Shown here: one piece after another, positions 16,851 to 25,870 of the stretch | Layout: every line of letters begins with the position of its first letter | How positions within the stretch are numbered: position 1 is the first letter of the stretch | DNA from: Candidatus Bathyarchaeota archaeon | Lineage (GTDB): Archaea > Thermoproteota > Bathyarchaeia > 40CM-2-53-6 | Direction: 5' to 3' | DNA length: 33,582 nucleotides | Assembly: GCA_005888735.1 (NCBI GenBank) | Contig: VBBN01000008.1 | Location: 1 to 33,582 of the forward strand | Notes under the pieces: generated by a model | Seen by the model: only the letters and a program-made list of their open reading frames with translations | Database searches by the model: none | Told to the model about the DNA's origin: nothing | Position numbers and translations under genes: made by a program

Positions 16851-16858
16851 ACAGGAGC

Positions 16859-17647
16859 TTATGTGAGCCGAGCTGGTTTGTTCGCGGCTCGCAACCGTTC
16901 GACGCGCTCAACGATTGAGGGATGAGTTCTCCTCCAGAACCCTGACATTGGCTTGCGAACAGGGTAGAGCTGAACAAGCTTTGTCAATGCTCCCGCTAGA
17001 GATTCACCTTGTCCGAGAACTTTTGCAGCCAAAGAGTCAGCCTCCACCTCGAACTGAGTATTGAGATAAGGGACGAACAGCATTCCAATGGCAAACATCA
17101 CAATCCCGCCTTGAATCAAGGCAGTGGTCCAGCTGAAGGGAAGAGACCTGTAGCCAGAGAAAAGGGGGAGGTCTATGGTAGCGAGAAGGTACCCGTAGGC
17201 TACTAGGTTTCGTTTCAGAATGTGTTGCCTCTTCGCATGAGCTAGCTCATGCGCCATGATTGCATCCTGTTCACTCGGCGTGAGCCCTCGAATCAGAATG
17301 TCAGAGACTACTATGATGGTTCTTCCGACGCCGATCTGAAGCGCGTTGACTCGTCTCAGCCGTTGAGAGTCGGCGAGGTAGACTCTTACGGAATCTACAC
17401 CCATCTTCCGGGCCAGCAAATCAGCGCGTATCTGGAGAGAGTTGTCGGCTGGCATTTCTGAACTGTAATGCAGTATGATACGGTCCCGTCTCCTTCTGGC
17501 TAGGATCGGACCAGCTAGAATTATCGCGTCTATGAATGCGAGAGCATAGTATGTGGTGATGTTCCCCCACCGGGTCACAGTGTACAGTAAAACAGAAATG
17601 GATGTAAAGGGAGTAAACAGTAACGTGAAGAGTAGTGAGTCTCTCAA
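16859..17647 (-). CDS. htpX: HtpX-like M48 membrane metalloprotease
   Basis: The 262-residue protein has an M48 zinc site: H133-E134-x2-H137 in MAHELAHAKRQH, and the third ligand E202 in FEVEADSLAA. Hydrophobic segments lie at about 5-25, 33-50, 145-163 and 175-195, so it is a membrane protease with the active site facing the cytosol, as in HtpX/Ste24 proteins that degrade damaged membrane proteins. It ends in GFWRRTHPSIVERVERLR, typical of the family. The TTG start at 17647 is uncertain. It converges with the acyl-CoA dehydrogenase gene, stop to stop at 8 bp, so no functional link is implied. Confidence 0.9.
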   Translation of the reverse strand: MRDSLLFTLLFTPFTSISVLLYTVTRWGNITTYYALAFIDAIILAGPILARRRRDRIILHYSSEMPADNSLQIRADLLARKMGVDSVRVYLADSQRLRRVNALQIGVGRTIIVVSDILIRGLTPSEQDAIMAHELAHAKRQHILKRNLVAYGYLLATIDLPLFSGYRSLPFSWTTALIQGGIVMFAIGMLFVPYLNTQFEVEADSLAAKVLGQGESLAGALTKLVQLYPVRKPMSGFWRRTHPSIVERVERLRAANKPARLT

Positions 17648-17752
17648 AGAGTAGAAGCGCCTATTCTGTGCTTTTGCAAATTCTGTTATGGCGTACCGGT
17701 CTCATGAGCCCCCCATCGGGCCTAGGACCTGAGAACCTGTAGGCGTCTAGGA

Positions 17753-18391
17753 TCACCATTTTACAGCGTCGCCGGGTTTCTCTCCGCTTCGCCACAGGTA
17801 CATCGTCGCGACTGAGGAATACGGATGCCAATTCTTTGCGAGCTTTTCAAATCGCTGCTTTGAAGGTAAGGCCCTGAGCCTGTAGATTCTTTTGGCAGCT
17901 TTTTGCAGCCCTAGGTCGTCCACAGGTAGGACGTCGGTTCGGCCGAGGACGAAGAGAAGAAACATTTCGGCGGTCCATCTTCCAATTCCCTTCACTGCGT
18001 CCAGCTGCTCGACGACTTGGTTGTCAGGCTTGTCTGCCAGCCCTCGAAGGTTGAGTGAACCATCAACTAACCGTTGGCAGAGGTCGCGTATGTACGATAT
18101 TTTCTGCGGCGACAGACCCGCGCCCCGAAGCTTGCTCTCGTCAGTGGCGAGATACGCTTCCGGCTTGGGAACCTTCCCATCGTAGAGCTTCATGAACCGG
18201 TTGAGAATCGCCTGGGCAGCGGCCCCGGCGAGTTGTTGGAAAACAATTGCTCCAACGAGCGACTCATAGTGACCATCTTCAACCTTGAAATCTATTGGCC
18301 CCACGGCACGAATCAGCCTCCCCAGAACGGGGTCCCTCCTCTTCAGATGCGCCACTCCCTTGCGCCACACCACCCTGTCGGCGAGAGACAT
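17753..18391 (-). CDS. alkA: DNA-3-methyladenine glycosylase II (AlkA-type, HhH-GPD)
   Basis: The 212-residue protein is a base-excision DNA glycosylase that removes alkylated bases. The helix-hairpin-helix reads VKGIGRWTAEMFLLFVLG and the catalytic Asp lies in VLPVDDLGLQKA, matching the AlkA pattern. LVGAIVFQQLAGAAAQAI is the conserved helix preceding it. The C-terminus WHPYSSVATMYLWR is also characteristic. The frame stays open to 18625, but that would overrun the divergent deaminase-family gene. I therefore place the start at ATG 18391, leaving a shared 118-bp promoter region. Length then fits the short archaeal form without an N-terminal TATA-like domain. Confidence 0.9.
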   Translation of the reverse strand: MSLADRVVWRKGVAHLKRRDPVLGRLIRAVGPIDFKVEDGHYESLVGAIVFQQLAGAAAQAILNRFMKLYDGKVPKPEAYLATDESKLRGAGLSPQKISYIRDLCQRLVDGSLNLRGLADKPDNQVVEQLDAVKGIGRWTAEMFLLFVLGRTDVLPVDDLGLQKAAKRIYRLRALPSKQRFEKLAKNWHPYSSVATMYLWRSGEKPGDAVKW

Positions 18392-18477
18392 TTGACCCGC
18401 AACTAAGTCTAGATGTTCCTTAACTTTCCGTCCAGAAATTGGGCTCGGAAATGCTCGTTTAATCAAATCGAGGGGCT

Positions 18478-18486
18478 TTTCTATAG
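18478..18486 (+). promoter_or_regulatory. TATA box of the deaminase-family gene
   Basis: TTTCTATAG at 18478-18486 lies 24-32 bp before ATG 18510, implying an almost leaderless transcript. A minus-strand TATA-like GATTAAAC near 18455 could serve the divergent glycosylase gene from the same intergenic region. Confidence 0.45.
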
Positions 18487-18509
18487 TTGTCCAACGGACC
18501 GGGCCGTCA

Positions 18510-18998
18510 ATGTCGCTCTCTGAGGTCGAAATTCGAGCAGCAGTTCGAGTGGGAGAGTTTGCTGTTCGGCCAAAAATCGCCAGGCTGAACCCGGGAGGTG
18601 TCGACCTCAGAATTGGACGTGGCACAACTCTTCAATCTAGAGAACAACGGTTGGTGGCCAGCCTTGAGAGAGTGGAACTCTCCAAGAATCTTCTTGGAAT
18701 ATTGCACATTCGCTCCTCTCTCGCGCGAGAAGGCGTGTTTGCGAGTCTTGCTCTAGTTGACCCTGGTTTTCGGGGACAGTTGACCGTAAGTCTCTATAAT
18801 GCTGGAGAAAGACCCGTCAACATACGCCGCGGAGAGAGATTCATCCAGCTCTCCCTGTTTAGACTTGGAAAGCCCGCAAGAGAAGGATACGAGGGACGGT
18901 ACCAGGACAGTCAAGGAATTGTTTCGAGCAAGCGTCATAGAAAATCTTACTCTCGTAGGATGGAAAGTATTATACAGGGTAGCACCGGCCGAGAGTGA
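18510..18998 (+). CDS. dCTP deaminase/dUTPase-family protein, catalytic Glu replaced
   Basis: The 162-residue trimeric beta-fold protein belongs to the Dcd/Dut family, which keeps uracil out of DNA by deaminating dCTP and/or hydrolysing dUTP. The phosphate-binding loop HIRSSLAREGV (67-76) and LVDPGFRG (82-89, with the conserved Asp84) are intact. In dCTP deaminases a Glu follows in the pattern LEFYN; here the sequence is LTVSLYN, with Ser94 at that place. It may therefore act only as a dUTPase, or be inactive. It is shorter than typical archaeal deaminases (about 175-205). Another gene follows in the same direction at 12 bp. Confidence 0.85.
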   Translation: MSLSEVEIRAAVRVGEFAVRPKIARLNPGGVDLRIGRGTTLQSREQRLVASLERVELSKNLLGILHIRSSLAREGVFASLALVDPGFRGQLTVSLYNAGERPVNIRRGERFIQLSLFRLGKPAREGYEGRYQDSQGIVSSKRHRKSYSRRMESIIQGSTGRE

Positions 18999-19010
18999 AG
19001 AGTCATCAGG

Positions 19011-19766
19011 TTGAAGGACACATCGCGAATTCTCGATTTGAAGTACAAGCTCATGACGATTGAGCTTCTGAACCTAGCGAAGCGACGGTTCACATACAGA
19101 GAGCTCTCGGCAATGGTTCACTTACCGGAAACAGTTCTCAGCAGGTACGTAAAAGGCCATGTTTTGCCAACCGCGGACCGGGCGGAGGAGATCAACAAGA
19201 CACTGCAGAAGTACATGAGCCTAGAGCGAGAATTGCAGGAGAGAATCAGGTTTGACGATAACGGATACTTCGACAATACGCAAATCATCAGTGACACCAT
19301 GTTACTTGAGCGAGCAGTTCAGAACGCAGTAGGTAAATTTGCAGGCCGGAGAATCACAAAAGTCTTGACGGCCGCGACTGACGGCATCCCGCTGGCAACA
19401 CTACTGGCTCACAGACTCGGGGTGAACCTGATCGTTGCAAAGAAGAACCGAGAAGTCGGCGTTCGGGAGTTCATCGAGGAGGTCTATGTTCCGGCCCGGA
19501 CAGCTATCATGTTCAGCCTCTTCGTCCCCAGAGACGCCCTGCGACGCCAAGACTGCGTCATAATCGCCGATGATGTCATTGACAGCGGTGAGACACAGAG
19601 AGCCCTGGTGAAGATTGCACAGAAAGCGAAGGCTGAGGTCACCGGAATCTACGCGCTCGTAGCTATTGGCAACGAGTGGAAAGCACGAATAGAATCAGCT
19701 GGAAACGTCCCAGTGGAGGTGGCTACACAGGTTCTCAAGAAGGAAGCAAGGGAGATACCCGCGTAA
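19011..19766 (+). CDS. GfcR-like HTH plus phosphoribosyltransferase regulator
   Basis: The 251-residue protein joins an N-terminal helix-turn-helix (about 28-60, FTYRELSAMVHLPETVLSRY) to a type I phosphoribosyltransferase fold with the PRPP loop VIIADDVIDSGETQRAL (183-199). This is the arrangement of archaeal GfcR and PurR-like regulators, which sense nucleotide or sugar metabolites rather than making nucleotides. The start is TTG 19011, 12 bp after the deaminase-family stop. A TATA-like TATTATAC inside the end of that gene may give it its own promoter; ATG 19053 is an alternative start. Co-location with a pyrimidine-nucleotide enzyme supports a role in nucleotide metabolism, but this is inference. 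Confidence 0.85.
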   Translation: MKDTSRILDLKYKLMTIELLNLAKRRFTYRELSAMVHLPETVLSRYVKGHVLPTADRAEEINKTLQKYMSLERELQERIRFDDNGYFDNTQIISDTMLLERAVQNAVGKFAGRRITKVLTAATDGIPLATLLAHRLGVNLIVAKKNREVGVREFIEEVYVPARTAIMFSLFVPRDALRRQDCVIIADDVIDSGETQRALVKIAQKAKAEVTGIYALVAIGNEWKARIESAGNVPVEVATQVLKKEAREIPA

Positions 19767-19873
19767 GATTTTACTTTTTCTAGACGGAAATAGTAGTCGT
19801 CCTCCTCCAACTCATTCCTGCGTTTGGACTCTTCCAAGTATCCTAATAGAACCCAACGATTCTCCTGTGCCCC

Positions 19874-20944
19874 ATGCTTGCGAGTCGTCAGCGGTTGGAT
19901 GTGGAGAAATCCATCAAGTGGCTTCTTACACAGGAAAACCCTGGAATTTCATATCTAACACTACGAGACATACAATCTGCGACAGAGAACGACCCTGAAA
20001 CCAGGTCGTACCGGGACAGAATTTCCTCGTTCGGTCCTGTTAGAGCTCTACTCGACGAGCAACATTCTGAAGGTCATTGGGGCGAGCCCGACGATTGCTA
20101 CTGGCCAAAATGGACTGCGACTGTTTGGCCTCTGATTCTTCTGGCGGAGATGGGAATGCCTGGGGAGCATCCGAGGATTCGCAGGGCTTGCGAATATTTC
20201 CTGAAGACGATGACTGGCCAGGACAGGTCATGGCCTCCCCAGAAATATCCGGACGGCGACTTGACCGGCTACCGATCGGTATGGGAGCCTTGTGTGACAG
20301 GGAATATGGCGCGGACACTTGTCGAGTTTGGTTATGGTGATGACCCGCGGGTCCGGGAGATGTTTGAATGGCTTGTGAAATACCAGCTGCCTGATGGGGG
20401 CTGGAATTGCGAAGTTGGGGAGTGGGGCAAAGATGTGTGTCATAGTTCTTTCATGTCGACCGTCGAGCCTCTCTGGGCGTTCTCCTCGCTAGAGCCTGGT
20501 ATGTGGCCGAAGGGTGGGAGGGAGGCGGTGGCGCGCGCGTGTGAGTTCTTACTGATGCACCGTCTGTACAAGAGCGACCATACCGGTAGGGTGATCAACG
20601 AGGAGTGGACGCACCTGCACTTTCCAATGTTCTACTTCTATGATATTTTGCACGGGCTTCGTGTTGTGACCGCGTTGGGCTTTGGTCAGGATGAAAGAAC
20701 AAGCGATTCGCTGCAGTTATTGTTGGGGAAGCGGTCGCGGGACGAGACGTGGCCTCTAGAGGCGAGTTTTGTAAACATGCCGCGGTGGAATTTTCTCAAG
20801 GATCCGGCAACCGGAGTGTGGAGTGAAGCCAGACGACCTGGGACAACTATTGTTCCTAAGATTTACGGGGGCCTGGGAGAAGTTGGAAGAGCGAACCCGT
20901 GGACGACACTGAACGCGCTACGTGTCTTGAAGAGGCTGGAATGA
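19874..20944 (+). CDS. alpha/alpha-toroid (prenyltransferase/squalene-cyclase-like) protein, paralogue 1
   Basis: The 356-residue protein is built of helical repeats with the W-x-D/GGW pattern of prenyltransferase and squalene-cyclase toroids, for example YWPKWTATVWPLILLAEMG and LPDGGWNCEVG. It lacks the cyclase DxDD motif, so it is not an obvious terpene cyclase. Invariant between it and the second copy are TGNMxRTL-xFGYGxDPR, GGWNC, HSSFMSTVEPLWA and a FPMxYFYDILHGLRV segment, suggesting a real active or metal site with Cys and His. Related proteins are often loosely annotated as prenyltransferases or, misleadingly, as nitrogen-fixation proteins. Substrate unknown. ATG 19874 follows a weak TATA-like sequence at about 19842. 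Confidence 0.75.
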   Translation: MLASRQRLDVEKSIKWLLTQENPGISYLTLRDIQSATENDPETRSYRDRISSFGPVRALLDEQHSEGHWGEPDDCYWPKWTATVWPLILLAEMGMPGEHPRIRRACEYFLKTMTGQDRSWPPQKYPDGDLTGYRSVWEPCVTGNMARTLVEFGYGDDPRVREMFEWLVKYQLPDGGWNCEVGEWGKDVCHSSFMSTVEPLWAFSSLEPGMWPKGGREAVARACEFLLMHRLYKSDHTGRVINEEWTHLHFPMFYFYDILHGLRVVTALGFGQDERTSDSLQLLLGKRSRDETWPLEASFVNMPRWNFLKDPATGVWSEARRPGTTIVPKIYGGLGEVGRANPWTTLNALRVLKRLE

Positions 20945-20959
20945 GCGCTCGCCACCTCC

Positions 20960-21457
20960 CTATTCCTCAGCGTTCGGCAGTTGTTCAGGAGTCAGAAGCT
21001 TACGCTTACTCCTGTTCCGTCTAGTTTCCTCGAATCGAGACTCCACCCAGCCGACCAACTTGTCCTCAGTCATCTTCTCCGCCTCCAGTTGCTTGCTCAT
21101 GTTCTCCGCGACCACCCTTAGGAACGCCTCAGGGTTCACCGGCTTGATGATGTAAGCGTCCGCCTGAAAGTTCACAGAGTCAACAGCATTATCCAACGAG
21201 GGGTATCCGGTGATCATGATCTTCCTGGCCCTGGGAAGAATCTCGTGAACGCGGGCCAACAAATCCGTCCCCTCAACATCCCGCAACTTGATATCGATTA
21301 TCGCCAAGTTGTACGGATGAGCCTTGCATTTCTCAACCGTTTCCAGCGCAGTCTCCGCAGTATCGACGCTATAGCCCTCTGGCTCAAGGAGCTCCTTGAA
21401 GCTCTTCAGAATCCCCCGATCATCATCAACAATCAGAATGCTCTTTCTTCCTAACAC
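20960..21457 (-). CDS. response-regulator receiver protein
   Basis: This is a 165-residue receiver domain with a short C-terminal helix-rich tail and no DNA-binding domain. The phospho-acceptor is D55 in AIIDIKL, the acidic pair D11-D12 lies in LIVDDDRG, and the switch residues T83 (MITGYPS) and K105 (IIKPVN) are present. It starts 4 bp after the end of the large hybrid kinase gene (stop at 21462) and is certainly its cotranscribed partner. With no output domain it may act as a phosphate relay or bind a target protein directly. The tail (120-165) is charged and coiled-coil-like. Confidence 0.93.
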   Translation of the reverse strand: MLGRKSILIVDDDRGILKSFKELLEPEGYSVDTAETALETVEKCKAHPYNLAIIDIKLRDVEGTDLLARVHEILPRARKIMITGYPSLDNAVDSVNFQADAYIIKPVNPEAFLRVVAENMSKQLEAEKMTEDKLVGWVESRFEETRRNRSKRKLLTPEQLPNAEE

Positions 21458-21461
21458 AAAC

Positions 21462-24400
21462 TCACCTCTTCAGGTCAAGCGGCAACTCGACGGTCAAAGT
21501 CGTCCCCTCGCCCACCTTGGAAAAAACCTTGATGTCGCCTTTGTGAGATTCTATCAGACGCTTGGTCACGGCCAGCCCGAGTCCCACACCCTTCTCCTTC
21601 GTCGTGAACAGGGGGCTGAAGATCTTGGCCTTGACATCCTCCGCAATGCCTATCCCCGTGTCTTGAAAGCTCACAGCAGCCAGTTTTTCACTTGTCCACG
21701 CCCTAATCCTCAGCTTCCCACCATCAGGCATCGCCTGCAGAGCATTAGTGATAATGTTGGCAAAGGCCCGGCGAAGCAAGCTTGGGTCTACGTTCAGTTT
21801 TGGAAAGCCCGTCTCAACACTGGAGGAGACATCCACGGCCTTGGGTACCGGGATCGAGGACAGAGTATCATTGATCAGCCTCTGCATGTCATACTCAACA
21901 AAGGTCGGCCTGGCTTGTTTCGCATAGTCCTGTAGATCGGACACGATCTTGTTCATGAAATCAGCCTGCTCCCGAATCGTCTCAAGCGCACTCTCAACAC
22001 GGAAGTCCTTTCCCGAAGTCGACGCTTCATTCACTTTCATCGCCTCCTTCGCCAGATGAATCGTGTTGATTATCGTCTGCAAGGGGTTGCGGAGGTCATG
22101 GCCCACCATCCCCGCCGTCTCTCCAATAGCGGCCAACCGGGTCGTGTTACTTAACATCCTAGTTCTCTCCTCAACCAAGTCTTCCAAGTGTTCAGAGCGG
22201 GCCATAAGCTTCTCCTCAACCCGTTTCAAACGGTCGATATCGACAAAAGCCAAGACGGCTCCCTCGATCTTGTTATCCGTCGTCCGGTACGGTCCGACCC
22301 GGATCAGAAACCAGCGCCCCTGCGGACCCTTGGCTTCTATCTCCTTGCTGACGACATTGTCGACTGCCTCGTTTATCGTCTCCTCGAAATCGGGTACTTG
22401 GAAACCAAGGTTGATGTCAAAAATTGACCTGCCGAGATCGCTGGCTTTCAGACTGAACAGTTTATCGGAAAGCGGGCCCCATTGACGTAGTCGCAGATCG
22501 CTTCCTAGCATGAGGATTGGCACATTTGCACTAGCGCTGAGGTTTGTCATGTCATTGTTGGCCTGCGTCAGCTCCAGGTTTCTGTTCTGAAGCTCCTCGT
22601 TAACAGTGGTCAACTCTTCATTCGTTGACTGTAGCTCTTCCTTAGCCGTTTCCAGCTCCTCGTTAGTGCTCTGCAACTCCTCGTTGCTAGACTGTATCTC
22701 CTCGTTAGCGGCCTTCAGCTCCTCGTTGGCCGCCTCCTTATCCTCAATGATCGACTGGAGATAGTCCTTGGTCGTAGAGAGCTCCTGATGTAGCCGTGCG
22801 AACTTGAAATTCTCCGCCCTCCGAACCTTCTCACCCTTCCCACCTCGGGCTCTTTCTTGCGTTATCGAAGGGACTGGTTTTGGCATCGCTTCCTCGAACG
22901 CCACTAGAAAACATGGACGACCCGGCTGGGCCTTTAGTGGCACGGTCTCCAAGTTCACGTCCAAATATTTCCCATCCGACCTAATCGCGATCGCTTCTCT
23001 TCTAACTGTCTCGCCGCTTTTTTTCGCTCTATCTAACGCATTTCGGAGTTCCGTCATCATGCCCTCACGGGCCATCTTCAAAATATTGAGGCTGGCTTTC
23101 CCGGGTGCAGGCTCGAGAAAGGCACCCGTACGTCCCCGAAACTGAATAATCTCAAAATCACTGTTCACTATAACGCTAGCCGGCGAGTATCTTGTCAGCA
23201 AGATCCGATCCGCTTCCTTGAGAACTCCCACCTCAGGGACTTGACTCTCAACGTGTCGAGCAGCCGCCGGCTGGGCAACCTGGCCGGGTTCGGCAATGTA
23301 TCTTGTCGAGAAATCGAGAGCAGCACGCGTGACCACTGGTTTCCTTGAGTAAATCTTGAAGCGCTTGTTAGCTACCTTGAAGATGCTGTCGAACTCTCCT
23401 ATCGTCTCGAAGTCTCCCAAGACGAGGAAGCCTGTAGGCTTGAGGGCGTAGTGAAATATTGGAATCAGCTTTTTTTGTAGAGCCGGCCCGAGATAAATCA
23501 ACAAGTTCCGGCAAATGATTAGGTCAAGCTTGGAAAAAGGCGGGTCCGCCGTCACATCCTGTTTGGCGAAGACGCACATCCTGCGAATCGTCTTGTTTAT
23601 CTGGTAGGATCCATTTACTTTAACGAAAAAGCGTCGTAGACGTTCCGGTGATATCGCAGGAGATGCGGTGTACACGCCCTGACGGGCCTTCTCCAACACC
23701 GCCTCATTCACGTCGGTGGCGAAAATTTGGATCTGCGGGTGGACAGGGGCATGGTCCAGATACTCCAGCATGCAGATTGCTAGCGAGTAGACCTCTTCAC
23801 CAGTCGAACAGCCTGGTACCCATATCCTGATGGCGTCCTCAGCCGACCTCTTTTTCAGAATGCTGGGAAATATCTCGCTCTTCAACGCATCGAAGGTATC
23901 AGGCTCACGGAAAAATTCGGTCACGTTGATCAGAATGTCCTGGAACAAAGAATTCAGTTCTCCCGTGTTCGTCTGAAGATAACTCAGATAATTCTCCATC
24001 GTGTTTGTCTTAACGATCAGCATTCGTCTCAAAATCCGTCTCTTTATGGTAGCATGCTTGTAGTTTGTGAAATCGACCCCGGTTGATTTTCTCAGTAGAC
24101 TGAAGATCTTACCGAGGGCGTTCTGCGGCAGCAGCTTCTCCGCCCTTTCAGTCTCTAGGTAGGGCACGTAGGGATGCCGGCTGAGTTTGGCGAGTTCCTT
24201 CGCTATGTCCGGCGGCCTGAGGACTAGGTCAACGCAGCCCGCTGCGACGGCGCTCCGAGGAAGATCATAGTACTTGGCCGACTTTTCGTCCTGCGCAATT
24301 GTGATTCCGCCTTCATCCTTGATAGCCCTCAGCCCTCGGATGCCGTCCACGGAAGTTCCGGAGAGTATGATACCTATCGCTCTATTCTTCTGGTCCTGAG

Positions 24401-24872
24401 CAAGGGATTGCAGAAAGTCGTCAATGGGGGTATGCTTATGATCGACCTCGACGCGAGGCGTGACGTGCAAAACCCGCTCGGAAATAGTCATGGTTGTGTT
24501 TGGCGAAATCACGTACACATGTCTCGGTTTCACATGAATCCCATCAGTAACCTCTTCCACAGCCAGCCTGGTTGTCCTAGAGAGAAGCTCGGTCAACAAA
24601 CTCTTGTAAGTAGGGTCCAAGTGCTGTATCAGCACCAGTGCCATGTTAATGTCTGACGGGAGCGCCTGGAGCACTTGTGTGAAGGCTTCGAGCCCCCCTG
24701 CAGAAGCCCCAATTCCCACTATCAGAAAAGACTCGTCACGATTCCGTTCGTCGACGAGGGCCTTCACGCCCTTTCGTGTCGCCGACTTCACGGGCCGAGA
24801 ACCCTGTTTCCCTCCACGGGCATCCGCATGCCTTTTCCTGACGGGTCTTCGCTCTGCGAGTTTTTGGGCCAA
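21462..24872 (-). CDS. CheB-CheR-PAS-histidine kinase fusion, 1136 aa
   Basis: In order: a CheB methylesterase domain (49-230; S57 in GASAGG, H84, D176 in SGTSVDG), a CheR methyltransferase (about 250-510; VPGCSTGEEVYSLA), PAS-like domain one (about 555-660), a long coiled coil (about 690-775) of repeated EELQSTN heptads, PAS two (about 778-885), then a histidine kinase with H925 in GHDLRNPLQ, N1043, D1071-x-G-x-G and GVGLGL (1095-1100). All catalytic residues appear intact. There is no membrane segment, so sensing is probably cytosolic. It starts at TTG 24872. Such fusions are common in bacteria, so horizontal origin is possible. It is cotranscribed with the receiver protein. Confidence 0.93.
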   Translation of the reverse strand: MAQKLAERRPVRKRHADARGGKQGSRPVKSATRKGVKALVDERNRDESFLIVGIGASAGGLEAFTQVLQALPSDINMALVLIQHLDPTYKSLLTELLSRTTRLAVEEVTDGIHVKPRHVYVISPNTTMTISERVLHVTPRVEVDHKHTPIDDFLQSLAQDQKNRAIGIILSGTSVDGIRGLRAIKDEGGITIAQDEKSAKYYDLPRSAVAAGCVDLVLRPPDIAKELAKLSRHPYVPYLETERAEKLLPQNALGKIFSLLRKSTGVDFTNYKHATIKRRILRRMLIVKTNTMENYLSYLQTNTGELNSLFQDILINVTEFFREPDTFDALKSEIFPSILKKRSAEDAIRIWVPGCSTGEEVYSLAICMLEYLDHAPVHPQIQIFATDVNEAVLEKARQGVYTASPAISPERLRRFFVKVNGSYQINKTIRRMCVFAKQDVTADPPFSKLDLIICRNLLIYLGPALQKKLIPIFHYALKPTGFLVLGDFETIGEFDSIFKVANKRFKIYSRKPVVTRAALDFSTRYIAEPGQVAQPAAARHVESQVPEVGVLKEADRILLTRYSPASVIVNSDFEIIQFRGRTGAFLEPAPGKASLNILKMAREGMMTELRNALDRAKKSGETVRREAIAIRSDGKYLDVNLETVPLKAQPGRPCFLVAFEEAMPKPVPSITQERARGGKGEKVRRAENFKFARLHQELSTTKDYLQSIIEDKEAANEELKAANEEIQSSNEELQSTNEELETAKEELQSTNEELTTVNEELQNRNLELTQANNDMTNLSASANVPILMLGSDLRLRQWGPLSDKLFSLKASDLGRSIFDINLGFQVPDFEETINEAVDNVVSKEIEAKGPQGRWFLIRVGPYRTTDNKIEGAVLAFVDIDRLKRVEEKLMARSEHLEDLVEERTRMLSNTTRLAAIGETAGMVGHDLRNPLQTIINTIHLAKEAMKVNEASTSGKDFRVESALETIREQADFMNKIVSDLQDYAKQARPTFVEYDMQRLINDTLSSIPVPKAVDVSSSVETGFPKLNVDPSLLRRAFANIITNALQAMPDGGKLRIRAWTSEKLAAVSFQDTGIGIAEDVKAKIFSPLFTTKEKGVGLGLAVTKRLIESHKGDIKVFSKVGEGTTLTVELPLDLKR

Positions 24873-24919
24873 TCGGCAAACGCTTGAGGATAATTCTCAT
24901 CGGGGACTCGGCCCAGCAG

Positions 24920-24929
24920 AATATAAAGG
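24920..24929 (+). promoter_or_regulatory. TATA box facing the AbrB-MEDS gene
   Basis: AATATAAAGG at 24920-24929 is close to the archaeal consensus. It sits in the 133-bp region between the divergent kinase gene (start 24872) and the regulator gene (start 25006). The implied leader of the regulator mRNA is about 55 bases. Confidence 0.45.
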
Positions 24930-25005
24930 AACGTCCCCACTACTTGTACATTGGCGGTTGAAAGGGCAATGATTCTTCGACCGCCCCATCGATAGTTGAC
25001 AAGAA

Positions 25006-25833
25006 ATGGTTACGCGTGCGGAAGCAAAGATCCACCGGGTCGGACCACGACACACCATATACCTCGCCAAGGATCTCGTTGAAGACAGCACTTTTCCATT
25101 CCGCGCTGATGAAGATCTGATGGTGAGGATCGAAGGAGACGCTCTGATAATAGACAAGGACGGGAGGAGCGGCCGCCGGACAGACACGCCCGATGCGGCG
25201 CGCAGCCATAAGGACAAGATTTTGATGAAGACTCTAGACGTCCTCAACTTTTCCTCTCTCACATCAAAAGCGGAGAGAATCAACCAGATGCTCAGCGAGA
25301 TCCATGAAGCGGAAATGCTCGAATCGCGCGTACGACATATACCGAAAAATGAGCATGCCATCTTCCTCTGGGAGAAAGAGACATTTCTCGACATGGTCCT
25401 AGCAGAGTTCTTCGACCCGAGGGTAACCGGAAAAGCCCCAAAGGGACTGCTCTCCGCGAAGCCTTCAACACTCGAATCTGTAAACAACATGGTGCACAAA
25501 GATTTCTCAGGCCTAGACAAGCCCGCGGCGATCAGGAAGATCAGGGATTGGATGACCAAGATCCACGAGTCCAACGAGACCGATCTTCCCACCAGAATAG
25601 CAGTGGAAGACTACTCGTGGTTTTTACAAAACGGATTAGCAAAGGGACTCATGGAACTGGAGCAGAACATCGGGCCTATAGTGAAGAAGAACATGACAAT
25701 CCTCTGCGGCTACGACGTTTCAAAACTGATTGACTCCAAAGAGTTGGAGAGGCTGATGAGTTTCCACGGCTACGCGATTCTCGACTTGCCCCTCAGAGTA
25801 TACAGAAGGGGCGCGTATTCAAAACCTCTCTAA
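25006..25833 (+). CDS. AbrB-like plus MEDS-like sensor/regulator, 275 aa
   Basis: The N-terminus (about 5-50) matches an AbrB/SpoVT hairpin: IHRVGPRHTIYLAKDLVED then DEDLMVRIEGDALIIDKD. Residues 110-265 resemble the MEDS domain (DcmR-type sensory domain): NEHAIFLWEKETFLDMVLAEF at the start, a middle RKIRDWMTKIHES, and MTILCGYDVSKL with LMSFHGYAIL near the end. In archaea MEDS domains are usually fused to histidine kinases or HTH regulators; an AbrB fusion is unusual to me. It is divergent from the CheB-CheR kinase, so it may regulate or feed signals into that operon. Both domain calls are by eye. Confidence 0.65.
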   Translation: MVTRAEAKIHRVGPRHTIYLAKDLVEDSTFPFRADEDLMVRIEGDALIIDKDGRSGRRTDTPDAARSHKDKILMKTLDVLNFSSLTSKAERINQMLSEIHEAEMLESRVRHIPKNEHAIFLWEKETFLDMVLAEFFDPRVTGKAPKGLLSAKPSTLESVNNMVHKDFSGLDKPAAIRKIRDWMTKIHESNETDLPTRIAVEDYSWFLQNGLAKGLMELEQNIGPIVKKNMTILCGYDVSKLIDSKELERLMSFHGYAILDLPLRVYRRGAYSKPL

Positions 25834-25870
25834 ACAGTCGCCTAAGGAATTTTTTCCGTGCGCCCGGGAT

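Noticed and set aside
18392-18625. Longer AlkA start
   Set aside because: It would run into the divergent deaminase-family gene, and the extra residues do not match the family.
24897-25592. 231-residue minus-strand frame
   Set aside because: It is the reverse shadow of the AbrB-MEDS gene; its composition is Ser/Arg-rich without motif.
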